Assembly: GCF_022965805.1 (NCBI RefSeq)
Contig: NC_133110.1
Coordinates: 33,072,790 to 33,136,789, forward strand
Direction: 5' to 3'
Source of the DNA: Primulina eburnea
Taxonomy: Eukaryota > Streptophyta > Magnoliopsida > Lamiales > Gesneriaceae
Length of the DNA: 64,000 bases
A program made the position numbers and the translations under genes. Shown one piece after another: positions 22,843 to 33,084 of the stretch. The notes under the pieces were generated by a model, which did no database searches, was not told the origin of the DNA, and was given only the letters and a program-made list of their open reading frames with translations. Numbering within the stretch: the stretch's first letter is position 1; each line of letters opens with the position of its first letter.

Positions 22843-23239
22843 TTGGAGAGCACATTTCTGAATTCTGGCTAACCAACTTTTTTTTAATTTTTCACAAGGC
22901 TTGAATAAAAATAAAAAATAATAAAAAATGCTATTTGTGTTATAGTAAATTTGAAGTCGATGATTTAGAGATGATATCAATATTTACGGCAGGAATTGTG
23001 TTATTTAAAGCAAAATCGGTGTCAAACTAAACTTTATAGTTATATAAAAGAAAATTGTTAGATAGATCTCCTGATTGGACCACTCATTAAAAAATATTAT
23101 AGTTATACAATATTATTTTCTATGTCAAAATTATTGTTTATTATTGTAAATAAGTGTATGATTAACACATCTCTAGTAAGTTATTATAGATTATTTTCTA
23201 TCACACCTAGTGTAATATTACCGTAACATTTTTTTTAAC

Positions 23240-23444
23240 GGCAAAAACTTATCTCAGATGGTATCATGAGTCGTATTTTGTAAGACAAATCTCATATTTA
23301 GGTCATGGAGAAGTATTACTTTTTATGCTAACATATTACTTTTTATTGTGAATATCAGTAGGGTTGACCAATCTCACAGACAAAGATTCATGAAACCGTC
23401 TCACAAATAAATATTCGTGAGACCGTCTCACAAGACACCTACTC
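23240..23444 (+). repeat. GTGAGACGGTCTCAC repeat, copy 4
   Basis: A longer copy (about 205 bp). The right end is partly duplicated: ATTCATGAAACCGTCTCACA is followed by ATTCGTGAGACCGTCTCACA. The left palindrome is eroded (CTCAGATGGTATCATGAG). Confidence 0.85.
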
Positions 23445-23735
23445 TTTTTTAACTAGCCAAATAAAATAAAACTATGCTTAATTATGTAATATAAAATACT
23501 AGACTATCTGATAAAAGGACATATGCCATATTTATAAAAATATGGAATATTATATGTCATAAGTATTTGACGTCGTTAATAAAGTAGCCCAATTGAGGAA
23601 AAAAATTAATACAAAAAATAAGTAAATGGAATTTAATTCACCGTGAATTATGGTTGTGTCAAATTATTTAATTCCCTCAACAACCCCAACCCCAACCCAC
23701 CACCACTCACGAGCCTCTTGATCGATAATTCATCG

Positions 23736-23739
<4 letters not shown>

Positions 23740-23789
<50 letters not shown>
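23740..23789. repeat. (AT)n microsatellite
   Basis: A simple AT run of about 50 bp. The flanking sequence from 23445 has no gene. Confidence 0.99.
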
Positions 23790-23793
<4 letters not shown>

Positions 23794-23994
23794 TTATTTA
23801 TTTATTATTTTATGAGTACTCGCTAATCAAAATATGATTGGCATAAAATGAGTTGGAACATATATACATTTGTGGCCTTTTATGGTTTTGTCAAAAATAA
23901 TGATCGATAATAATGATATAATTTTAATATTTTAAATTTACAATTTTTCAGATGTTATACATCGATTGTTGTAATATCAGTACATATTGTTTTT

Positions 23995-24296
23995 ACCACT
24001 GTTCTAAAAGACGACATCTAGGTGATAGGCGGTCACCCACCCGCCACCTTGATTTTTAGAAAACCGGTGGCTCTAGACACTGTTGGAAAAATAGGTCGCC
24101 TAGACGGACGGTCTAGTTAGACGACTCAAAACCAATGTAGACGGGTAACAAACTGTCTAGACGGTTCGATTTTTTTATATATATTTATAATTAATTAATA
24201 TACTTTAAAAAAATCATCTAGACAACCGCTTAAACACCTAAACGCTAGACGGTGGGTGGCCGCGGACTACCCTCGACGTTTTTTAGAACCTTGGTA
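23995..24296. mobile_element. Inverted-repeat element with TACCA..GTTCTAAAA ends
   Basis: The left end TACCACTGTTCTAAAA matches the reverse complement of the right end (TACCAAGGTTCTAAAA) at 14 of 16 positions. Internally it contains repeated CTAGACGG/CCGTCTAG words and CGCCTAG-type text, a composition seen in a common plant repeat type. It is non-coding. No convincing target duplication was found, so class is uncertain. Confidence 0.6.
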
Positions 24297-24930
24297 TTTA
24301 CCGCAACACTTTTGAAATTATAACTCTTTTTATTATTAATTATTAACTAACTGAAAAATGGAACAATCAATTGTTAGATTATGTCGGTGATAATTAGACA
24401 CCATGATTGCTCCGTACCACCTAATTTTCTTCCAGGGTCTATCTGAAAGACTGGTTTGATAACCAGTCGTCGGGATAATTTCCCTTAACCTAATTACATT
24501 TTGTTATCTTTTATGAAAATATTTTTTTATTATATCACAAATTTTTATTTAATAATTTTCAATCCTTTATTAATGAAAAATAAATCAAAATTTGAAACAT
24601 AATATTTGGTTATAATAATAATAGGAATGAATACCTTTTTAAAAGCGGTAAAATAAAGTATTTAACAATCAACAACATTTTTTTCAATTAAATAATTTGA
24701 AAATATATGGACATATTTAATTATTTACCAGGTTTAATTTAATTTAATTAATAAGAAAAAAGATCGTGAAATGTATCTCGATTTTTACAGTCCTGCGAGA
24801 TCAATTTATCTTTGCAGACTTCATACGTTTCCCGTGATGTAAATATATCAACAAGCACAATAAATGCATATTTAATCCGTTTATAATTGTTATAAAATAT
24901 ATATATATTTCAAATATCAATTATAAATTC
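24297..24930. other. Intergenic AT-rich sequence
   Basis: No gene or recognised repeat. Confidence 0.6.
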
Positions 24931-24931
24931 A

Positions 24932-25110
24932 AGAGTAGGTCTCTTGTGAGACGTCTCACGAATCTTTATCTGTGAAACGTGTCAACCCTACCGATATCCA
25001 CAATAAAAAATTATTCTCTTAACATAAAAAAGCAATACTTTTTCATGGATGACTCAAATAAGAAATCAGTCTCACAAAATACGACTCCGTGAGACCGTCT
25101 CACAAAAGCT
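24932..25110 (-). repeat. GTGAGACGGTCTCAC repeat, copy 5 (inverted)
   Basis: Reads AGAGTAGGTCTCTTGTGAGA at the left, contains ATCCACAATAAAAAATTATT, and ends CCGTGAGACCGTCTCACAAA. It is in the opposite orientation to copy 6, from which it is separated by only a few bases. Confidence 0.9.
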
Positions 25111-25116
25111 TTAGAT

Positions 25117-25294
25117 TAATGCAAAAACTTGTCTGAGACGATCTCACGGGTCGCATTTGTGAGACGGATCTCTTATTTTGGTCACCCATGAAAAAGTATT
25201 ATTTTTTATGCTAAGAGTATTACTTTGTATTGTGAATATGAGTAATTTTGACCCATCTCACGGATTATGATATCTGAGACGGTAGACTCACTCT
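25117..25294 (+). repeat. GTGAGACGGTCTCAC repeat, copy 6
   Basis: GCAAAAACTTGTCTGAGACG at the left, the shared ATGCTAAGAGTATTACTTTG core, and an eroded right palindrome (CTGAGACGGTAGACTCAC). It forms a back-to-back pair with copy 5. Confidence 0.9.
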
Positions 25295-25422
25295 TATATT
25301 AACATCAAACATTTATCTCTAGTATATACGTGATACAATTCGAGATTCAATTATCCCGATCGAAGTTTTTATTTGCTAATAATTTTGATAACTTCCCATT
25401 TATTGTTATTAACAATAATTTT

Positions 25423-25606
25423 AAGGTAAAAATTTGTGTGAGATGATCTCACGAGTCGTATTTGTGAGACGGATCTCTTATTTGGGTCATCCATGAAAAA
25501 ATATTATTTTTTATGCTAAGAGTACTACTTTTTATTGTGAATATGGGTAGAATTGACCCGTCTCACAGATTATGATCAGTGAGACGGTTTCACATTAAAC
25601 TCACTC
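25423..25606 (+). repeat. GTGAGACGGTCTCAC repeat, copy 7
   Basis: A well preserved copy: GTGTGAGATGATCTCACGAG at the left, TTGACCCGTCTCACAGATTA near the right, and GTGAGACGGTTTCAC at the right terminus. Confidence 0.9.
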
Positions 25607-26577
25607 TAATTTTAATAATATATTTATCTATCCAACAATTATCAACTAAGAAATTATTAAATTACACTAACGTTGCATTTGATACCAATTATAAATAATA
25701 TGATTCAAGATCTAATTTTTTTCGATCGTTATTTTAGCAGGGACAATGACGAACCCAAAAAAAAAAAACAATTTTGATAAACGTCCAATTTAAGTATGTA
25801 ATTGAGCAGTGACATGGGTAGTTGAAAGGCACATGTAAACCATATGGTTGGTAATTGGTATAATATAAGCTGACAAGACCTTTCATGAAAGAAATATAAA
25901 ACATAAATAACATCATTAATTTTTTCTTTTTAATAAAAAAATTGATAGCAAGTCAATTTTAACCACTCACAATAAATATAGGTGATGGTGATATCACGAG
26001 GAAATAAAATGAAATAAATGCAATCTGGGTCTTTTTTTATTGCCTTTCTAGGCCACGAAGATTAAAAATTTATTTAGCTAGTTTCCATATTTTATATATT
26101 ATAAGAAATTTAAAAATAACATATTTGTGGTGATTATTATTATTTTGATGGAATTTGTGGTGCTTATAAATGAGCGTAAAATGTTAAAAATATTACATCC
26201 AACGAAATACAGAAAATAGCAACCAACCACTGAGAAAATTGTTATGCAAAGTGATATGTAGAACATTTGCAATTAGCATACATTATCCATTCTACTTACT
26301 CGTCTCGACGTCATGGCAACGATAATTCTATGCTAAACCAGAAGTATTTTACATATAAAACAACCATTACACGCAGAACTGAGTGAAACATGGAACATTC
26401 CCTTCAAAATCAGCTTTAGACACCACAACACATGTATACAGCAAGATCTACCAAAAACTGACAAAATGGAGGAAGATTACCTCACAGCCTCTGGCTTCTA
26501 TATTATCCTTGATCTACCACTTGTCACCCTGGTTATCAACTCGTTTCCGTCTTTCAAAAATGGATTAGGATGATATA
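25607..26577. other. Intergenic sequence downstream of the NIF gene
   Basis: No gene seen. The right part (about 26200-26577) is presumably the 3' UTR and terminator region of the minus-strand NIF gene, but I cannot place a cleavage site. Confidence 0.5.
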
Positions 26578-29500
26578 TCAGAATTCTTGTTGTATTAAAG
26601 CATCATCCGCAGTTTGATTTAGGGGAGACGAGCTGGCATCCGCGGCTTGATGTGGTGGAGACGAACTAGCTTCAATAACTTTAAGATAGTAACCCCATGA
26701 TAAATTTTTTTCGGTGATGGCTCTCTGGCCAAATGGATTTTGCCTCACATATTCCTGAACGTTTTCTGCAGTAGCTAGCGCATGCAAGTAAGCACGAAGA
26801 TCGCCTTCCGGTCCTACAATTAACAAAACAAAACGAGAACTTAACTCACACTTGTAGATCAGCATCTGCTGACGATTCCATGACCAAACTCGTTTTCCGG
26901 CAATAACACAACAAAAAATGTAGATGTCAGGGGGTAATCGAGGAATTTTCTTGCATTTAACTTGCATGTATGACTAGTGGAACACGGAAGACAACTGACC
27001 TAATGAATTGTCCTGCACATCTCGGAAATGATAGGTGTATGGGAAGATGGCAGTATACCGCTGAAGTAATAAACGAGAAAATTAATTGGCGAGCAAACAC
27101 ATGTTCAATAATTGGATTTAATCTCACTTGAACAATACAAGAACAGCGTTAACTAGCAAACTAGACAAGAATCCTATTATGGGAAAAAAATCTAATAGCT
27201 TACAGGATTGCATAATGCCTTGTATGGGGAATCATCCAACAAAAGAGTGTTGTATTCATTAAATAATCCCCGCTCCCATGGAAGATCTGGCTCAACCTTG
27301 TCCCACAACTTCTTTAATTTTTTTAAGAGAAGAGGCTTGTGCCTTCTCTCAACAGCATAATAACCGGTAAAGGTGCAATGTGACTGATCCTGTAAAAAGG
27401 GAGAATCTGTCAGATAACGGTATTCTTTCATACTTATGGTAGTTTTTGAAGCATCTGCTACTAGCGAACACCGAGTAAAATAAGGCTTGTAAATAATTGA
27501 AAGCACTTTACAAAGGAATAGATAAGATAGGTCCACTCTGAAAGAGTGCAACAAATGACTTACCCAACAAAAAAGTAACTTGCTCTTCTCGTTTCCCAAC
27601 AGAAAATCAAGTATTGGTTCCATATTTCTTCTGCAGAAGTTCCATGATCCCAGGTGGCATACGAGATGATTCATGTTTCCAGAAAGAGCAAATAAAAAAA
27701 ATTATGATTATTCACAAGAGCAATAAATGCAAAGGGACATAATCATAGTAAGGTGATGTTGAGGAATACTTGGTTTTTGAAGTCCATACACCAACATTAA
27801 ATCTCTCAAAGCAAAACTTCAAAAAATCATCACAGTAGGGTCTTTTAAAAACTGAAAATGATTTATGAAACAAAGTTAGATGATTCACTGAGCAGCAAGT
27901 TACAGCATCCAATACAAGTAGCTTAGCATATTAACCTGCTTTCCTAAATATTATTTCATCTGGATCGTAATGGTAAGGCACATATGACGAAATGTCAACA
28001 AGTAACCCATTCACATCAAGAACAAGAAGCTTCTTTCCATTGTAGCCAGCAAAAGCTTTATCCACCGCTACATCGACGCGTTTATTTACAACTTCAGAAG
28101 AAAGACCTTCAATTCCATCAAACTGCGATACGGAAGGATCAATACTTGATGCCACAGAATGTTTGTTTTGTTCCAAGTGAAATGCATCACAAGAATATAC
28201 TTCTGGCAATTTTACAATATTTTCTTTGCCACTCTCCACATCATGTTCTTGACAATTTTCTTCCAGAGGTCTACTATCAGTAAGCACATGTGAATCACAA
28301 AAGTGTTCATTTGCGGCAGATGTATCATTAGATACATGAGCAGACTGATTCTCGTCCAAGTCTTTTTGTGGAACTTGGCTACATGGATCAACAGAAACAA
28401 CTCTTGGGACTTCAATGCTATTTTCTACTATAACGGTAACTGTAAGCATATCCATATTACCACAATTTCCACCCACATTTCGATTTGACAGGTCAATCTG
28501 CATTTCTTCACGACTACCTGAATCCATTAATGTGTTTTCCTCGACATCCATTGAATTCCCGTCTCCAGACACAGTCCCTTTCTCTTTCGTTCTTTCAGAT
28601 ACGCTAGGTGAAACAGATTCAGATTCCACTGGCAGATCTGAAGTACTTATTCTGCGAGGCCCATCAGGTGACATGGAACCGGCCTCCTCCTTGGTAAATT
28701 CTGAATCAGATGCTTCTGGTGAGTTGGACAGTTCCATGTTTTTTACCCTTTTATTCTTTCGGTAGATCAGAACACTCTCCTCCTCTTCTGGAACTTCACT
28801 AATTCCTGCAATGCTCTATATGTCAAAAATACATTATTGTAACCGATGTTTGTCTGCACCTTCTCAATGGATTAGTATACAAATTTAAAATATATGGAAG
28901 CATATTTTGCCAGAGCCATGTTTTGCACAACTGGGATGACGCCCACATGCTAGTATCATGACTTCCGATAAAATCACACTTCTTAGTTCTTACTTTCAGA
29001 GACTCAATTCCGAGGCATAATCATATTACATTAACCAACTTAGCTATACCTGGCTATAACTAACCCAACAAATTTTCAGACTCCCTCATGGAAAGTCTTC
29101 ATCAAATGTTTGGACTTTGTATTCGGCGACATAAAACATGAAGTATGGCATTTTCCTTTTCCATTTGGTTTTCGAGCAAAAGTCGCAAGAAACTAATAGT
29201 TAGTTACACAAACATAACTATGAGTCTATGATACACGTTTACATGTATTAAAATCTATTTTCATTCCCTTTTCAGCAGAATTATCTGCTTCTAAAAATTT
29301 TCCAAAAAAAACTTTGCTCATCCATCCAGAAGAAAAATGCCATTGACTTCTGTTTTCGAATTTTTCTTTTTCAGTTTCAGTTTACTTCAACCTACATTGA
29401 TCTATCTAGGCCACCACAAAACAATAGCCAATCAAACAAAAAATCTTCAAGAAACTAGAATACCAAAGTCACAATCTTTCATCTACCTTTTCCGCCGACT

Positions 29501-29746
29501 GTAAGTAAACCTGCAGATTAGATTAACAAAAGCAAATAATAAATAACAACAAAATAACACAAAAAGGAGCAAGATTGCTGCTTTTTGCTGTATCACACAC
29601 GATTATGGGCGTTTCATGAATAAACCACATTAAAAAATAAGTAAAATACAAAAAAGAAGAAAACTTCAACAAACATGCAGCAGAATGGAGCAATACAAGA
29701 AATCAAAGCGAGAAAGGGACAAATGAGCCAGAAATCGAATACCCAT
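26578..29746 (-). CDS. NLI-interacting-factor (FCP1/SCP-like) HAD-fold protein
   Basis: Exons read right to left with GT/AG borders and consistent phase: 28805-27936, 27851-27770, 27630-27564, 27389-27204, 27060-27000 and 26813-26578. A four-base first coding exon (ATGG, 29746-29743) joins in phase and gives about 501 residues. If translation instead starts at the ATG at 28737, the protein is ~22 residues shorter. The first ~230 residues are acidic, Ser-rich and low-complexity. The C-terminal NIF domain starts at KKLLVLDVNGLLVDI and continues through VFKRPYCDDFLKFCFERFNV, GVWTSKTK, LLFCW-DQSHCT, the LWDKVEPDLPW region, TLLLDDSPYKA and PYTYHFRD. FCP/SCP phosphatases use DxDx(T/V); here the motif is D-V-N-G, so the second aspartate (general acid/base) is Asn. 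That suggests a non-catalytic or altered enzyme; some plant members share this from memory. Target unknown. Confidence 0.88.
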
Positions 29747-31066
29747 GTCGAGAAATTGAACGATGGAGCTGTGTGACTTCTCAGTTGCCTGAGCTCAAGA
29801 GCAAATCCGCGACGGCCATTGTCGAGCAGCGGGATACGACGGACTGAAGTGTTTTAGGGGGAAAAGTTAAATAGTACACATCGGGGATCAAAAATAAATT
29901 TTTGCCATTTGGGGTCTGAACCGAATTTTCCATATCTCGAAGGATTATCGGTCTTTCCACATTTTCTTTTTTCTTTTGGTTGAGTCGCAAGGGATTTGTC
30001 AAATTTTGGAAGGAAATAGTTAAAAATGTGTTGTTTGGGAGGTTTTTTTTTTTAAGAAAAGAAAAGAAACTGGTGAAATTTTTTCCAATCCATCGTCAAA
30101 ATATTTTCCTCCCAAAAGTGGAAGGAACCATGATCTTCTCCAAAAACCGCTTCCAAGAACATTAACTCTTTTTCTTTATAGCTATCTATAAATCACATAA
30201 ACAAACCAATAAGAGGGTACAAAAAGAGATTCGACGTAACCACTTCAATACTTAAGTTAGGTCAAAACATGATGAGTGTAAAAAAAAAGAAGATGAAAAT
30301 GAGAGAATATGAATAAAAAAGAATAAAAACCCCGATATAAAGTGAGAACTCTATTTTGAAATGAAGAAGATATGACATATATAATAAAAAAAACGTGCAT
30401 TTATTTAGTTTATTTAATATGATACAATTTTTTACATAATTTTTTATATCAATGATGGAATGTCAATATTATCGTGTAATAATCATTTTGTGTTATACTT
30501 GAGTTTACTAGAAAAATATATGAAAACATGGTAAAATACATTGAGATATCACACTAGGTGTAAAACGATTATTTTAGAGCATAATTTCATAATCAAAATA
30601 TTTTTATTCCAAACAAAAAAAAACATTTATTTCATTTCTTCAACCCTTAAATAAAAAATATATAATTTATCTTATACTTTCTCTCCGAACTCCCAATAAG
30701 CCCAAGTAAATGATAAAAATGAAAATCTGAAAGTTTAGTTACGTAAGTTGAGGTTTTCATGAAAAAAGCAGTATTTTTTGTTTCTTTTTATCAAAATACC
30801 GTGATTAATGATTTTTTTTTTTTAAAAAATGTGCACGTTGCTTCGCCTTTGTGCCTTGCAAAGGCGGGGCATAACAAAATTTTAAAAAAATATTTTTGCA
30901 TATTAAGCATTTATATATAATAATTTAATGTATATATAAATAATTTTAGTGTCTTTTTTCACGTGATGTGTACATATATATTATAATTTTTGGTGTTCAA
31001 TAATTTTTTCTGTGAATTCAAGACATTAAATTAAAATTTTTAAATGAGTTTTTGTATAAAAAATAC

Positions 31067-31130
<64 letters not shown>

Positions 31131-31644
31131 ATAAAAACTTGTATTAGGATATGAGATAAAATGTCAACTTATTAAATGGATATATTTTTATAAAAAAAAA
31201 AATTAGAATGCTCTGTAATTTAAAATTGTATTTTTTGTTTATGAAAAAACAAACCATGATACCAAAGTTAGTTATTCTATATGACTAAAACTGGTAATTT
31301 CTAAGCGGTTGAAAGTAATGTATCTTGATTGATTTGCGTATTTCTGATCAATATGTGACAATAAGAATATATGTGATATGTGACCGGTGATGAATAAAAG
31401 CACTTGAGCGGCTAGACTTTGAATCAGCGGTCGGAAAAATGAAATACATAACAATATAGTGGTTGGTTTCTTGTAACAGCTCAATGCTTTTATTTTGTCA
31501 ATTAGCTTAAGGTAAAATAAATATTCTTAACATAAGGTAATTTAATCATTTATATTTTTCATAATATAAAAATACATGTATTTATTTATAAGTATGTATT
31601 TGAAAATAAAACGATTCGATAGTATATTAACATAAAAAAAAAAT
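29747..31644. other. NIF 5' leader and intergenic region
   Basis: About 29747-29860 is likely 5' UTR/promoter of the NIF gene. It includes a minus-strand upstream ATG at about 29819 that opens only 12 codons (MAVADLLLSSGN). The remainder is AT-rich with no gene; 31074-31128 is an (AT)n run. Confidence 0.5.
31074..31128. repeat. (AT)n microsatellite
   Basis: A simple AT run of about 55 bp. Confidence 0.99.
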
Positions 31645-31737
31645 ACGGCATGTAGGGTTTCCTACGGCGTGTAGGGTTTCCTTGTCTGATTCATCGCCAT
31701 CTCGGTGATCTAGACGTTAATCTCACTTGAAGAATCC

Positions 31738-33084
31738 ATGGAACCAGATGATATAGCCAGGTTGGTAGAGAAAATTCAATTATCAAACGAAGAGGAACCT
31801 TCAATCATATTGGATGACGAAGATGTGAAAAGCAGTCAAACACATATTGCCAATTGCTTGGCCGCCAAGGTAATCTCTTCTAAAGCGGTTAACAAGGAAA
31901 CTTTTAGGCAGCAAATTGGTCGCATCTTACAAGCGGCGGAACCCATCAAAACCCAGTCTTTGGGGGATAATCTTTTCATGTTAGAGTTCTCATCCCCCAT
32001 GGACAGACGTCGGGCCTTAGGGAATGGTCCTTGGAATTTCTTCCGGGACTTGGTCATTTTTAAAGAAATCCATGGTATGCAGCAACCACAAACGATGAGG
32101 TTTAATGAAATTTCGATATGGGTTCAATGTCATAATCTGCCACCAGCACTCATGCATCGTAATTTCATAGAGAAACTTGGAACTCAGATTGGATCTATCG
32201 AAGAACTGGACAGTGGGGAGAATGGGAATTATATGGGTAGGTTTACGAGGATTCGAGTGCGCATTGATATTACACAGCCTGTAAAACGATTTATCCGGAT
32301 TGGTATGGGTGGTACAATAGATGACTTGATAATCATTCTTACGTATGAGAGGCTGCCGGATTTCTGCTATGCATGTGGTTGTATTGGACATCCCTTTCAA
32401 GAATGTGATAGGAATCCAGGGCCTACAGGGAAGCTTGAGTATGGATCATGGTTACGAGCGGTGCATTTGCATGGAGGAAACAAGAGTAAATCTCCAGTAC
32501 CTCAAAACACGATGAACTATTCAGACAAAGCCCCCCACACGAAAACATTGGATGGGGACAATAGAGAAGTACAGTTAAATAACAGCAGCAATGAAGGGAT
32601 GGTTACTCTGAAGATGCCAGAGGACATGACACTAGTGGAAAATTGTTCTTACACTGTTTTGGAAGGCAGTTCATTGAGACCCCAGGATCTCCTGCTGAAT
32701 TCTCTTCAGACAATAGCTCCTAACACCACTCATCAGCCACCCCTGCAGACCTCTCCGACCGAGACAAATATCGATGCTCCAACAACTCTGACGAAGCTAC
32801 CCAGTCCAGATTCCTTGTTAACTCTCGGTCAAGAGGACATATGTCTTCAAGGGAAGGAGGGACATGCTCTTCTACCAAAATCCACCTCAAAAAACTGGAA
32901 GCGAAGAGCTAGAGGTAGCCCTGATAAGGGAAGAAGGATTATGTCTGGTGAGGCGACACTGGCAGGATCGAAGCGGATGGGAGATGGAGAGAACACTACT
33001 GAGTTTACATCTCCTAAGAAAATAAAGGTGGTCGACACAAGTTTAACGGCGGAGGTTGCTAAGCAACCCCGCCACCAGATATGA
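31738..33084 (+). CDS. LINE ORF1 (DUF4283 / CCHC zinc-knuckle protein)
   Basis: An open frame of 448 codons. The N-terminal half matches the DUF4283-type domain of plant LINE ORF1 proteins (NPWNFFRDLVIFKEI-like text reads GPWNFFRDLVIFKEI; then IWVQCHNLPPALMHRNFI). A CCHC knuckle follows at about residues 209-222 (CYACGCIGHPFQEC). The C-terminus is Ser/Thr/Pro-rich, then basic (KNWKRRARGSPDKGRRI). ORF1 proteins bind element RNA. The stop overlaps the ORF2 start as ATGA (33081-33084), which hints at coupled re-initiation of ORF2. No lesions seen. Confidence 0.92.
   Translation: MEPDDIARLVEKIQLSNEEEPSIILDDEDVKSSQTHIANCLAAKVISSKAVNKETFRQQIGRILQAAEPIKTQSLGDNLFMLEFSSPMDRRRALGNGPWNFFRDLVIFKEIHGMQQPQTMRFNEISIWVQCHNLPPALMHRNFIEKLGTQIGSIEELDSGENGNYMGRFTRIRVRIDITQPVKRFIRIGMGGTIDDLIIILTYERLPDFCYACGCIGHPFQECDRNPGPTGKLEYGSWLRAVHLHGGNKSKSPVPQNTMNYSDKAPHTKTLDGDNREVQLNNSSNEGMVTLKMPEDMTLVENCSYTVLEGSSLRPQDLLLNSLQTIAPNTTHQPPLQTSPTETNIDAPTTLTKLPSPDSLLTLGQEDICLQGKEGHALLPKSTSKNWKRRARGSPDKGRRIMSGEATLAGSKRMGDGENTTEFTSPKKIKVVDTSLTAEVAKQPRHQI

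Noticed and set aside
23038..23200. Possible eighth, badly worn copy of the GTGAGACGGTCTCAC repeat
   Set aside because: Only scattered words (TATTGTAAATA, AACACATCTC) agree and neither palindrome survives, so it cannot be called.
23992..24304. 8-bp target duplication TTTACCAC/TTTACCGC around the inverted-repeat element
   Set aside because: It overlaps the best alignment of the inverted ends (TACCA..GTTCTAAAA), so it may be part of the terminus.
15769..25606. CRISPR-like array
   Set aside because: Repeats are ~180 bp, irregularly spaced and in both orientations in a plant nuclear sequence.
29781..29819. 12-codon frame MAVADLLLSSGN as the NIF start
   Set aside because: It stops before any splice donor, so at most it is an upstream ORF.
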